Shown here: positions 1 through 8,856 of the stretch, one piece after another
Layout: each line of letters opens with the position of its first letter
How positions within the stretch are numbered: the stretch's first letter is position 1
DNA from: Hirsutella rhossiliensis
Lineage: Eukaryota > Ascomycota > Sordariomycetes > Hypocreales > Ophiocordycipitaceae
Direction of reading: 5' to 3'
Assembly (NCBI RefSeq): GCF_020360975.1
Contig: NW_025408686.1
Location: forward strand, 248,001-312,000
DNA length: 64,000 bases
The notes under the pieces: generated by a model
Databases searched by the model: none
What the model saw: the letters and a program-made list of their open reading frames with translations, nothing else
What the model was told of the DNA's origin: nothing
Position numbers and translations under genes: made by a program

Positions 1-743
1 AAGCAAGATCAACGACGTTACGACTGCTGCTCAACGAACACGCTCGCGTTCGTCAGATCCCGGAAGGGGTTGGAAAGCACTCAAAGCGCATCGATAAGGC
101 ATTGCCGGGCAAGCACACCCGCAAGTTGTACGACGAGCTAACAAGAAAGGAATCCGAAGTGTTGATACAACTTCGAACTGGCAAATCGCGGCTGAATAGC
201 TACCTCTGCAAAATCGGGGCGGTGGAATCGGATGAGTGCACTTGTGGGCAGTCTGCAGAAACAGTGGAGCATTTCCTCTTTCGATGCAGAAGATGGACGG
301 TACAACGAGAGACCATGCTGCGATATGCGCGCGGAAAGGTGGGAGACTTGTCTTTCTTCCTAGGAGGCAAGGCAGAGTCAGACGACGACAAGTGGCAACC
401 TGATATTGGGGCTGTGCGTGCGACGATACAGTTCGCATTGGCGACAAAACGCTTCAGTATGGACCGTTAACGGGCCATGTACTGATCAAGAACAACCATA
501 CTAACACAACAGCCTTCAACTTGGCAGACCGCGCTTCAGTCGCTGAAGGTAGGACGCTGAACACTTGGAGAAACTGACCTTCAAGCAGGCCTGTCATGTC
601 ACAGCGAACGAGGCTGGAAACAGATGGAAAGAAGCGTTGGGCTTTAGGTGAGAAGAAACCATGTATAGTAGGTACGTAGCTTAGCGTAGTGGCTCTATAG
701 GGGGAACCCTCCGGGCGTAATACAACTAAAAAAATAAAAAATA
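1..743 (+). mobile_element. 3' end of a Tad-type LINE retrotransposon
   Basis: This is the last part of a non-LTR retrotransposon that enters from the left edge. It consists of the C-terminal end of ORF2 (3-470), a 3' UTR of about 270 bp, and an A-rich tail (about 724-743). The same 3' UTR occurs on the minus strand at 2893-3120 and 4677-4929, which confirms it as a repeat. The tail runs directly into a pogo element. Confidence 0.85.
3..470 (+). CDS. LINE ORF2 C-terminus (partial, 5' end outside window)
   Basis: The frame is open from the window edge to the stop at 468-470, giving about 155 residues, so the true start lies outside. The peptide contains PGKHTRKLYD, then a QLRTGKSRLN stretch, and a Cys/His cluster of the form CTCGQ...ETVEHFLFRC. 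This is the typical C-terminal tail downstream of the RT and RNase H domains in fungal Tad/CgT1-like LINEs. It would belong to the reverse transcriptase that primes on nicked target DNA. The same region is found, 5' truncated, at 4933-5107 on the minus strand. I recognise the family from its C-terminal motifs only; the RT itself is not in view. Confidence 0.8.
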   Translation, partial: ARSTTLRLLLNEHARVRQIPEGVGKHSKRIDKALPGKHTRKLYDELTRKESEVLIQLRTGKSRLNSYLCKIGAVESDECTCGQSAETVEHFLFRCRRWTVQRETMLRYARGKVGDLSFFLGGKAESDDDKWQPDIGAVRATIQFALATKRFSMDR

Positions 744-855
744 AAAGTGGTGCTCACCACCGATATAACCACACCACCGCAATAACCAGAATTTCGACCC
801 CAGGCCTTCAACATCCCTGCATCTCAACCAATTCACGATTTTGTGACTAGCCAAA

Positions 856-2773
856 ATGGAAGCACGTATTCAAGACGCTCTTAAACATATTGACAATTTT
901 CCTGGTGCCAAAGTGGCTACGGTGGCGCGAGAATTCGGTGTACCACGCGGTCGATTGCGATACCGTCTTCAAGGCCGTCCTCCTAAAACTGCCCAATCAG
1001 CCAAGAACACGAGGCTTTCGCGACCAGAAGAGAATGCATTGTGTCGCTATATCGATCGTCTGGACAATGTGAACCTTGCGGTACGCATCGAGTTCGTTAC
1101 TGACGCGGCAAACTGCATCTTGCGTGAGCGGTCTGGCCAGAGCGACGCTCCTACCGTGGGGCCAAACTGGACTTCTCGCTTCTTGAAGCGTCACGGCTAC
1201 TTCAAAAAGCGCCAAAAGAAGCTTCACGCAGAGCGTCAAGTCTCTGAGGATCTTACACGAGTTAACCAGTATTTCCAGTGTCTTCAGCAGGTTATCCAAG
1301 ACAATGGTATACCTCCCGAGGACATCTGGAATATGGACGAGACTGGTTTTCGCATCGGGGTTGGCAAAGACCAGCTGATTGTGACAAAACGGAGGAGAGC
1401 TCATTATTTTGGCATTCCTGAGAATAGGGAATCTGCCACTGCGATCGAAGCTATCTCAGCGAATGGGGAGGTTGTTCCGGCATTTTTGATACTCGCTGGC
1501 CAGATGCACATGGCTTCATGGTATCAAATACCTGAGCTGGCTCCTGACACAGTTATTCGACCCACGCCTACTGGTTACTCAAACGACGTGATTAGTTTGG
1601 AGTGGCTCCAGCATTTTGACAAGCACTCGGAAAAAAAGCTCAAGAAGCTCGAAGCGTCTTCTGATTCTCGATGGTCATGGCTCTCACCATACCAGGCAGT
1701 TCATTGAATACTGCGACAACCACAATATTATTCCCCTTCGGGATGCCACCGAATCTCACGCATGTACTTCAGCCTTTGGACGTTGTGGTTTTCCAGCCAC
1801 TAAAGCATTATCACGCCAAGGCCTTAGATCTCATGGTTCGAGATGGTGATGCATTTTGCATATGGATGAGATGAAGTGGGATCGATGTCTCTCCAACTAA
1901 GCTATGACTGCCTCATCCTTATGTAGGAGGCAGCCAGGTCGGACTATCTAGGCGATCCGGCCGGTTTACAAGGCAGCCACATACCGATGCCTGTTCACAC
2001 GGCTGCCTGTTTCACACGGCTGCCTGTTTCACACGGCTGCCTGTTCACACGGCTGCCTGTTCACATGGCTGTGCGTGCGGCAGCCGGTGTCCTTGATGCT
2101 TGGTGCCGTGCCCAACGCTCCAGTGTGCGTAGGGACACGCAAAAACGCATCAGATGGCCTCATCAACATAACCAAGCTTGAGTTTCTCTCCTGCATTCAA
2201 CAAGTACGATTGCAAGCCTTCAAGGAGAGTACTATACGCTCCGCATTTCGCAAGACAGGAATATTCCCATTCAATCCACAAGTAGTACTTCAATGTTTGG
2301 AAGCTCGTCAAGCCAGGACACCCACACCTCCTCCCAATTCAGAACCACACTCTTCACCTTTCGGGACACCATTGACTCTACGACAAATAAACAAAGTAGC
2401 GGAAAAATTAGAGATCGTCCTTGAAGAGTATGAAAGCCTGGATCCCGACTTTTCTCATGATCTCAGTCGATTTATTCGAGGATCGCGATCTCTGGCTACT
2501 GAGCTCGTGCAGACTAAAAGGGACTTGGGACGAACCAAAATGGCGGAGCGGATCCAAAAACAACGTAAGGCTATGAAGAATATACAGTTACAATCAGGAG
2601 GAGTGCTATCGGTAGCCCAAGGACGGGAAATGGTGCAACAAAGGGAAGATGATCAGATTGCTAAAGCAAGGAAGGTAGTCGAAGACGCGGAGAAAAAGGC
2701 GCATAATGGACGCAAGCGATGGTTTGAGGAAGCAGCAAAAAGGCACGCCAATGGAGGGCTTCAGGAAGGTTAG
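856..2773 (+). pseudogene. pogo/Fot1 transposase, broken by two frameshifts and a MITE
   Basis: This encodes a DDE-superfamily transposase that would cut and paste the surrounding element. The first frame (856-1707) has an N-terminal Psq-type helix-turn-helix (VATVAREFGVPRGRLRYRL), a CENP-B/Tc5-type DNA-binding segment, and the first catalytic Asp in NMDETGFRIG. Reading then shifts by one base near 1630-1650 to give the second Asp (LLILDGHGSHHT). It shifts again at a run of four C near 1733-1737 to give MPPNLTHVLQPLDVV. At 1847-2157 a MITE and its target duplication interrupt the codons for VRDG|LINITK. The C-terminus (2158-2773) is the usual lysine-rich, coiled tail. Without the insert and the two slips it would be a normal-length pogo transposase. 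Confidence 0.85.
1847..2152. mobile_element. 306-bp MITE inserted in the pogo transposase
   Basis: The insert starts TGATGCATTTTGC and ends with GCAAAAACGCATCA, which are imperfect inverted ends of about 13 bp. It is flanked by the 5-bp direct repeat GATGG (1842-1846 and 2153-2157). Removing 1847-2157 joins GAT GG to C CTC and restores the expected transposase reading frame, which fixes the boundaries. The interior has about five copies of a 16-18 bp tandem unit containing GCTGCCTGTTCACACG (about 1988-2066), a kind of subterminal repeat often bound by transposases. It has no coding capacity; the superfamily is uncertain. Confidence 0.75.
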
Positions 2774-2892
2774 AACGAGTGGAAATACGCGATTCTGAGC
2801 GTGGTACGCGGTGGTTGAAGCGATTCTAGGTCGGGGGGTCGAAATTCTGGTTATTGCGGTGGTGTGGTTATATCGGTGGTGAGCACCACTTT

Positions 2893-3120
2893 TATTTTTT
2901 ATTTTTTTAGTTGTATTACGCCCGGAGGGTTCCCCCTATAGAGCCACTACGCTAAGCTATTAACCCTTCTGTATCTCACCTAAAGCCCCACACTTCTTTT
3001 CATCTGTTTCCAGCCTCGATCGCTGTGACATGACAGGCCTGCTTGAAGGTCAGTTTCTCCAAGTGTTCAGCGTCCTACCTTCAGCGGCTGAAGCGCGGTC
3101 TGTCACGTGGAAGGCTGTTT
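2893..3120 (-). mobile_element. LINE 3' UTR fragment (inverted copy)
   Basis: Read on the minus strand, this matches the 3' UTR of the LINE at 1-743 nearly base for base, ending in the same A-rich tail. It is cut off at about 3120, before any coding sequence, as usual for 5'-truncated LINE insertions. It faces the first LINE tail to tail across the pogo element. Confidence 0.8.
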
Positions 3121-3307
3121 AATGCTTGTGTGTCTTCGGTCTGTGGTTAGTTCGTCATCTGCTGGGAGCACCACCTTTAGGTGGTGCGAGCTTGCGAGTT
3201 CCAAATAAAAGTGGGGCGTGGCACGGGTAGCAGTTCGACATGTGCCCTGACTTCTGACTCACATCGCAACAGATAATAAGACATACAAGTGATGAAATAG
3301 AGTGTAC

Positions 3308-3854
3308 TCAAGCTTCAAAATACCCTCCACCACGTGCAAGCTGGTACTGTACCGCACCCGCAACAGGTTGCTTCCAACGCGGACGATTCTGGCAGAACGC
3401 CTCCAATTCCGGTACGGGAACTTGTTCAAATAGGCCCAACTTCAAAATTACCTTGCCTGGGAGTAGCTCACTGTGTGACATGATAGGGCTAAAAACGTGA
3501 GACAGATATTAGTGTCACATCGTTTCTTCATGACCTTGCCCTTTGACTCAAAATTCTGTGTTACCTGCCATCGACGCCACAGAACGTCCGTATTACCGGC
3601 CGGCCCGACGAAGTGTCAAGGTCATTATATGTCTTCAGAGTGCCAGATTTATCACTGATGTCGACTCTGCTCTCTTCGATGATGAGGTTGGCGGCCACTA
3701 CGCTGCCAGACGCTTTTTGACAATTTCTGCAGTGGCAAAGGTGGCCGCGCGTTTGCGTGGAAGACCACTCCTCATCGAGGATGGTAACGGAAACGGAGCC
3801 GCAGAGGCAGGTGCCTACTACCGGTTTGTATGCTTGTATCTGCACCGAAGCCAT
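3308..3854 (-). CDS. GFA/CENP-V family zinc protein (two exons)
   Basis: This belongs to the glutathione-dependent formaldehyde-activating (GFA) fold, small zinc proteins found in many fungi, mostly of unknown substrate. Exon 1 is 3565-3854 and exon 2 is 3308-3488, separated by a 76-bp GT-AG intron (3489-3564) that joins in frame. The product is 156 residues, a normal family length. GTCLCGSV and CHCRNCQKASGS carry the expected Cys ligands, and the C-terminal part (LKLGLFEQVPVPELEAFC...W) is typical. An upstream in-frame Met at 3917 would add 21 residues; I prefer the Met at 3852-3854 because the domain begins about 15 residues later. The usual FCxxCGS zinc motif reads FCGVDGS, so one ligand is replaced by Asp. 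The gene may therefore be altered in function. Confidence 0.8.
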
Positions 3855-3917
3855 GACTATGGCGGACGTGTGGTGGTCTGTTTTTGAGGCGAGAGCGAGC
3901 GCAAGGAAATTGGACAA

Positions 3918-4465
3918 AGTGGATGGGCTCGCATTCCAGGCCGTCCGGGGTTATAAAAACCTCGGCGATTAGCCCAGAGATGGAAGTCAAATCACAGTCG
4001 CTCACAAGCTGACACCACGAGAGCCAACACGCTACACAGCCTTTCGGTCAGGGTGCTAGTCCGCGGGTTCCAGAACCCTCACGATCAGCCTGCCCAAGAC
4101 CCTGGTTGCTACCGGCATGTCTTTCCAATTACCGTAGTTATATGGCCTTGTGCAAAGTGCCACTTCAGCAGCTACGCAATCCACCCTCAGAAATACTGTG
4201 CAGCGGCACCATCTCGACAAAGACGGTAAGTTAGCCACTGTATCTTGAAATTATTTACTACTTTGTATTGTTCTTCCAGCAGCAGAGTCACTATCATGCT
4301 TTTACCATGCAGGCACACTACTGTACAATAAGTGTTATTGCTCAGTAGATCTAGTCAAGGGTGGTGATTTTGCTAGTGCTGTGCGTCATAAGCATAGCAT
4401 CATATGACACTAGCTCGTTAGCTCACATCGACGATTGCCAGATTTTGCATTGAGGAGGGCGTTGC
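3918..4465. other. No recognisable gene
   Basis: This stretch lies between the GFA gene and a TIR element. A TATAAAA motif occurs at about 3952-3958 on the plus strand, but no convincing coding sequence follows. Short ORFs here have no recognisable features. Confidence 0.5.
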
Positions 4466-4676
4466 CAGTGTGGCTAACAAACCGACCCGTCTGACAGACC
4501 GTCTGACAGACCACCTTCAGACCGCAGACCGACCGACCAGGAATCTCATCAGACCGACCGGCGACCGACCAGAGCTGCCGGTCGGATTGAGTGGTCTGAG
4601 TCGGTCTGGGTTCCGGGTTTCCAGGCCTACCATTGGCCAGTCTGAATATCCAGGTACCTGCACCGCCCTCTTGGTT

Positions 4677-5107
4677 TTATTTTTTTACTTGTATTACGCC
4701 CGGAGGGTTCCCCCATAGAGCCACTACGCTAGCCTGTCTACCTTCTGTACATGGTTCCATCTTCACCCAAAGCCCCACGCTTCTTTTCATCTGTTTCCAG
4801 CCTCGTTCACTGTGACATGACAGGCCTGCTTGAAGGTCAGTTTCTCCAAGTGTACAGCGTCCTACCTTCAGCGGCTGAAGCGCGGTCTGCCAAGTTGAAG
4901 GCTGTTGTGTTAGTATGATTGTCCCTTGATCAGTACATGGCCGGTTGCCGGTCCATACTGAAACGTTCTGTTGCCAATGCGAACTGTATTGTCGCATGTA
5001 CAGCCCCCGTATCGGGCTGCCACTTGTCGTCGTCTGACTCTGTCTTGCCACCTAGGAAGAAGGACAGGTCTCCCATCTTTCCGCCAGCATATCGAAGCAT
5101 GATTTCT
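4677..5107 (-). mobile_element. 5'-truncated LINE copy (nested)
   Basis: On the minus strand this holds the end of LINE ORF2 (5107 down to about 4930, with MLRYAGGKMGDLSFFLGGK) and the full 3' UTR with an A-rich tail ending at 4677. The stop after FSMDR in the first copy reads as a Gln codon here, adding a few residues. It is flanked on both sides by CGCCCTCTTGGTT (4664-4676 and 5108-5120), a 13-bp target duplication. Confidence 0.8.
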
Positions 5108-5120
5108 CGCCCTCTTGGTT

Positions 5121-5233
5121 TTTTTTTGGTTTTTTTTTTGTGTATTTCACCCGGAGGATTTCTTCTATAGGGCCTAGACGTAAAAGCTACTGACATTTCA
5201 ATACATTAATGCGTAACACCTTAAGCCCCACGG
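5121..5233 (-). mobile_element. very short LINE/SINE 3' tail (nested)
   Basis: About 110 bp of the same family's 3' end (CCTCCGGGTG box, A-rich tail) on the minus strand. It is flanked by CGCCCTCTTGGTT at 5108-5120 and 5234-5246. It has no coding content. Confidence 0.7.
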
Positions 5234-5246
5234 CGCCCTCTTGGTT

Positions 5247-5654
5247 GGTATGGATTTATTCCGCCCGGAGGGAGGTCCCTATAGGGCCTAGACACTCTGG
5301 CTATTGACGGTTCGATACACTGATGCATGACACCCCAAGCCCCACATATCATCTTACGCTGCGCCAACCATTCCACTGTTCGCTCCATGACAGACCTGCT
5401 TGAAGGTCAATTTCTCCAAGTGTTCAGCATCCTATTCCCAGCAACTGAAGCGCGATGTGTCGAAGTTGAAGCGTGGTTGTGTTAGTCATTGATGGTGGTT
5501 GGTACGCCGATTGTGTTCTCTCATGACGCTGTTCCCTGTTGACGGGCGGGAACCCGGGTGTACCCTGTTCGCCCAGGGGTGCCTCCAGCCGGCTTCGAAC
5601 CGACCCCTCTGCGACGCAGAGGCTCCAGACGTGTCACCACTACGCCATGGAGGC
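5247..5654 (-). mobile_element. tRNA-headed SINE with LINE-like 3' end
   Basis: On the minus strand the element begins exactly with a tRNA-like head (5654-5580). The head has a perfect 7-bp acceptor pairing GCCTCCA/TGGAGGC, an A box TGGCGTAGTGG and a B box GGTTCGAAGCC, the internal Pol III promoter. A body follows that resembles the 3' UTR of the local LINE, ending in the same CCGGGCGGAATAA box. It is flanked by CGCCCTCTTGGTT at 5234-5246 and 5655-5667. The anticodon stem does not fold normally, so this is not a working tRNA. The shared 3' end suggests mobilisation by the LINE machinery. Confidence 0.7.
5580..5654 (-). other. tRNA-like Pol III head of the SINE
   Basis: 75 nt with a perfect acceptor stem, D and T arms that pair (one G-T each), and canonical A and B boxes. 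The central hairpin CCTCTGC/GCAGAGG is out of register for an anticodon arm, so I do not call a tRNA gene. Confidence 0.55.
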
Positions 5655-5971
5655 CGCCCTCTTGGTTTTGCGGGTGTGAGCTTGCGGTTTGAAATTAAGT
5701 GGGTCGCTGCAAGGACAGCCAATGAGAAATCAGCTAACCCAGACCAAGACCGACTGAGCTGCTAACTCAGACAGACCTAGACCGACCGCCCGCGAGCCCT
5801 GAGGAACCCAGACCGACCGCCCGCAGGTGCCGGTCTAGGTCTGTCGGTTTGTTAGCCACACTGGTTGGCAACGCGGCGTTGCCAAACCTCTCCCACTGCA
5901 ATGATAAATCCAGCAACGTGCGCCAGACTTGACTTGAAACCCTGTAGCGCTTGCAAAAAGGCCACTCAATC

Positions 5972-6541
5972 CAGCGCTGACTTCAATTCAAGTAAGTCAA
6001 GTTTGAGGGTGTAACTTGATTACTTGAAATGAAATCACCTGTCAACTTGATTAACTTGAATTGAATTGATATATTTGATATACTTGATATCTGAGGTCAG
6101 GTCACGTTCAGGCATAGGTATCAACATGCCTCTCGTCGCGAACTGAAGTCTTGAGGGGGAAAAATTGACGGGGTGAAACCGTGCTATGCTCCACTTTATT
6201 TGGAGCACTAAAATTCGCCCCACCTAAGTGGGGATGCGATACGCGTAGACCCCCGATCTGCACCGAGACACATTTTCTGCAAAAGCAAAAACACGCGCGA
6301 TTTGCGACTTCTGCTGCGCCCCAAGGATAAGGTTACCACCTGCGACTGGTGCGATGGCTGGAAGCCTTCATCACATACCCTACAGCTTGAGTCGATAAAC
6401 CTGGAAAAATATCATTTCAAGTATATCAAGTATATCAAGTTCCGGGCATCATAAACTTACTTCCTTGAAATAAATTCAGCGGTCAACTTACTTGACTTAC
6501 TTGATATACTTGAATTGATACTTGAATTGAAGTCAGCGCTG
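5972..6541. mobile_element. 570-bp hAT-type MITE with 8-bp TSD
   Basis: Perfect 23-bp terminal inverted repeats begin CAGCGCTGACTTCAATTC at 5972 and end with the complement at 6541. Both are flanked by the exact 8-bp duplication ACTCAATC (5964-5971 and 6542-6549), as for hAT transposons. Both subterminal zones (about 5990-6090 and 6417-6530) are packed with ACTTGA/TCAAGT and ATATACTTGA units. There is no transposase; the largest ORF is a chance one. It sits 135 bp upstream of the aldo-keto reductase start, so it may alter that promoter. Confidence 0.85.
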
Positions 6542-6676
6542 ACTCAATCCAAACCAACGCCGATATTAAATAATATTACATCACATCGCATCAATCCACG
6601 CCAGCTGGCTGCGTAATAGTTGGACAAGAAGACCAGTTAACAGTTCTCTCAGCTGCACAGTTACATATATGCTGAG

Positions 6677-7805
6677 ATGCCCCTCGAAGTTCAAAAGATG
6701 GGGCCACGCATCATCCTGGGTCTGATGACTTTTGGACCCAGCCTGGAAGATGGTGCAAGAATCACTGAATTAGAAACATTCGACAAAGTTCTCGACTTAT
6801 TCCAGACCAGAGGATACAGCGAATTAGACACAGCTCGTCTCTATGTTGGCACCAAACAAGAAGCTTTTACAAGGGAAGCCAAGTGGAAGGAGAGGGGACT
6901 GACCTTAGCCACCAAGGTGCACTACCCAGTATCACAAGGGGATAACACGGCTGAGAAAGTGATTGCTTCGGTGGAGACCAGTCTCAAGGAGCTGGGTACG
7001 GATTGCGTAGATGTAAGTCGTTTCTGGTATCTCACTCTTGAAATGCTGAAGCCAAATTGAAAACTAATCATAACCTGCTTATAAGATCCTCTACCTGCAC
7101 AAACCAGACCGTACTACGCCGTTCCAAGAGACACTTGGAGCCATGGACAAGCTTCACAAGGCCGGCAAGTTCGTTCGTTTCGGTATTAGCAATTTCACCG
7201 CGTACGAGATGGCCGAGGTCATGATGATTTGCAAATATAACAACTGGGTGCGCCCCAGTATTTTCCAGGGTATGTACAACTGCATCACGCGCAATATTGA
7301 GACCGAGCTTTTTACTGCCTGTCGCCGCTATGGTCTGGACATCGTAGCATACAACCCTCTCGCTGGCGGTCTATTCTCTGGCAAGATCAAGTCGCATGAC
7401 ATGGTACCCGAGAGCGGTCGGTTCTCGGATACCAGCTCAGGTCAGGGTGGAATGTATCGAAAGCGCTACTTTCGCGAGAGCACATTCAAGGCTATTCAGT
7501 TGGCTGAAGGGGCTGTCGAGAAGCACAGCTTGACCATGATCGAGGCAGCGCTGCGCTGGGTAGTGCATCACTCCGAGCTCAAGATCAATGACGGTAACGA
7601 TGGTATTCTCATTGGTGTATCAAGTGTCGCACAGTTGGACGATAACTTGACCTACCTGGAGAAGGGACCCCTGCCGGAAGAAGTCGTCAAAGCTCTCGAC
7701 GAGGCCTGGCAAATCTCCAGGGCTGATTCACCAAATTACTGGCACGGTGACTTGGACTATGGTTATGACACGATACAGGCTCTGTTTGGGCCTGGCGCGC
7801 AGTAG
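6677..7805 (+). CDS. AKR7-type aldo-keto reductase (aflatoxin-aldehyde-reductase-like)
   Basis: NADPH-dependent reduction of aldehydes in the cytosol is the known role of this family; the substrate here is unknown. Exon 1 is 6677-7012 and exon 2 is 7086-7805, with a 73-bp GT-AG intron (GTAAGT donor) that restores the frame exactly. The protein is 351 residues, a normal length. The AKR catalytic tetrad is visible: Asp51 and Tyr56 in DTARLY, Lys80 in LATKVHYP, and His117 in LYLHKPD. FGISNF and VAYNPLAGGLFSGK are conserved AKR segments, and the cofactor-binding C-terminal part (GVSSVAQLDDNL) is present. It looks intact, with no stops or frameshifts, which is unusual for this window. A hAT MITE ends 135 bp upstream. 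Neighbouring metabolic genes may be co-transferred cargo. Confidence 0.9.
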
Positions 7806-8244
7806 GCGCGAAAAACGACTGCAAAAAAAAGCAAAGCGCGGCGAAGTGAGTTAGCAGATTTGATATCAAGCAAAGATAGAATTTTTCCCCGACTTAGAGT
7901 GTTGTCATCGATATTCTCTATCCGGATGTACGTGGACTACTTCGTATTGCCAGATATTATCGCGAATGACGACATGCATTAAGATAAAATATGCTGATGT
8001 CGAGAAGAAGGGTCTAAGACTTGATCCTGAAGCCTGATAGCTAGCTGAAGGTGTAGGGGCGAGACAGGGTGAACAGGGAGGTGGCACGCTGACGCGGAGT
8101 GTTGGGTGCCTAAGGATTAGTAAGTCCGCAAGGAAGAAGATGGAACACGGAAGAAGAAGCAGGGCAAGGGGATAAATAAGGGCCTATGACAGAAGGGAAG
8201 AATGAACACACATGCACCCCAAAAAAAATCATGCCCTTTGCCCT
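7806..8244. other. 3' flank of the reductase gene, no recognised feature
   Basis: No coding potential that I trust. The segment leads into the TRIM-like cluster. Confidence 0.5.
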
Positions 8245-8246
8245 GC

Positions 8247-8856
8247 TCTCTTCTAGGAGTGCATTCCACTTTTGCCTGAGTGGCGTACTGTCTTCGCAAG
8301 AGTTATGAGCCCGGGAGGGGGCGTGGCACGGCCTGTAACTTCCGGTGACTGCGTGCGGTGCGGGGTTCAATCCCCGTAGGCGGCACCCCTCTTGGATTCC
8401 CCCTTACCCGGGCATTGGCGCGTGTGTTCGACTCCCGCATATTTGGCTTGGTCCAGGAATCCCGGCGGAGCCGTGGTCCCTGAGGGGGTGTGTTGAGAAG
8501 AAGACTGTCGAGGGGAACACTTGTTGGTCGGAAGGTAGACACGTCGCCAGATACCGTATTAACTCACTAAATTGAGCCGGTCTCAACGTCTGGGAAAGAG
8601 GGCCCGCATGTCTCAGCGCCACTAAATTTGTATACGCTACGTACCTAGCTGTCCCCGCCCGAGCCATCCTTAGTCGGCTCAAATAGAAAATAGGGCAAAA
8701 AATGCGTCGAGCCGACTAAGGATGGCTCGGGCGGGGACAGCTAGGTACGTAGCGTATACAAATTTAGTGGCGCTGAGACATGCGGGGCCCCCTCTTTCCC
8801 AGACGTTGAGACCGGCTCAATTTAGTGAGTTAATACGGTATATGTTACTTGCAGGG
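8247..8856 (+). mobile_element. TRIM-like miniature LTR element with a hairpin inserted in its 3' LTR
   Basis: The layout reads as a minimal LTR retroelement: the end of a 5' LTR (to about 8299), a primer-binding-site-like motif TTATGAGCCCGGGAGG directly after it, and about 180 bp of non-coding interior. A purine tract CCTGAGGGGG (8479-8489) precedes a 3' LTR that begins TGTTGAGAAGAAG at about 8490. The PBS-like motif is complementary to the anticodon arm of initiator tRNA-Met, as in the Copia element at 22 kb. A minus-strand LTR copy at 9715-9846 matches both LTR parts. The 3' LTR is interrupted by a 291-bp hairpin. The interior contains B-box-like GGGGTTCAATCCCC. Confidence 0.55.
8551..8841. 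repeat. Near-perfect 130-bp inverted repeat (hairpin insertion)
   Basis: The left arm is 8551-8680, the loop 8681-8708 (28 bp, A-rich) and the right arm 8709-8841. The arms match except for three extra bases in a G/C run of the right arm. The corresponding position in the related LTR at 9715-9846 lacks this DNA, so it is an insertion. It has no coding capacity, and no target duplication can be separated from the local ATATATA sequence. Confidence 0.9.

Larger units (their letters stand above)
744..2892 (+). mobile_element. pogo/Fot1-type DNA transposon with TA target duplication
   Basis: The termini are inverted repeats of about 57 bp. The left begins AAAGTGGTGCTCACC at 744; the right ends with its complement at 2892. 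Each is flanked by TA (742-743, 2893-2894), the target of Tc1/mariner-superfamily elements. Inside is a pogo-type transposase broken by two frameshifts and by a 306-bp MITE. On both sides the flank is the A-rich tail of a LINE pointing inward, so the transposon sits at the centre of a tail-to-tail LINE pair. Confidence 0.85.
4466..5863. mobile_element. 1.4-kb TIR element (hAT-like ends) hosting nested LINE and SINE insertions
   Basis: It starts CAGTGTGGCTAACAAACC at 4466 and ends with the perfect inverted complement at 5863; the terminal repeat is 21 bp without mismatch. CAG-type ends suggest the hAT superfamily. The subterminal zones (4481-4640 and 5735-5840) are built of degenerate CAGACCGACCG units in opposite orientation. 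An exact 8-mer GGCGTTGC lies immediately left (4458-4465) and again at 5875-5882, 11 bp beyond the right end. So an 8-bp target duplication is possible but the right edge is not clean. The interior is almost entirely other elements stacked at one site. Confidence 0.6.

Noticed and set aside
3543..3887. 114-codon plus-strand ORF
   Set aside because: Antisense shadow of the GFA gene, whose two exons and intron join in frame with conserved motifs.
5580..5654. Functional tRNA gene
   Set aside because: Acceptor, D and T arms fit, but the anticodon stem does not pair in register; it is the head of a SINE with target duplications.
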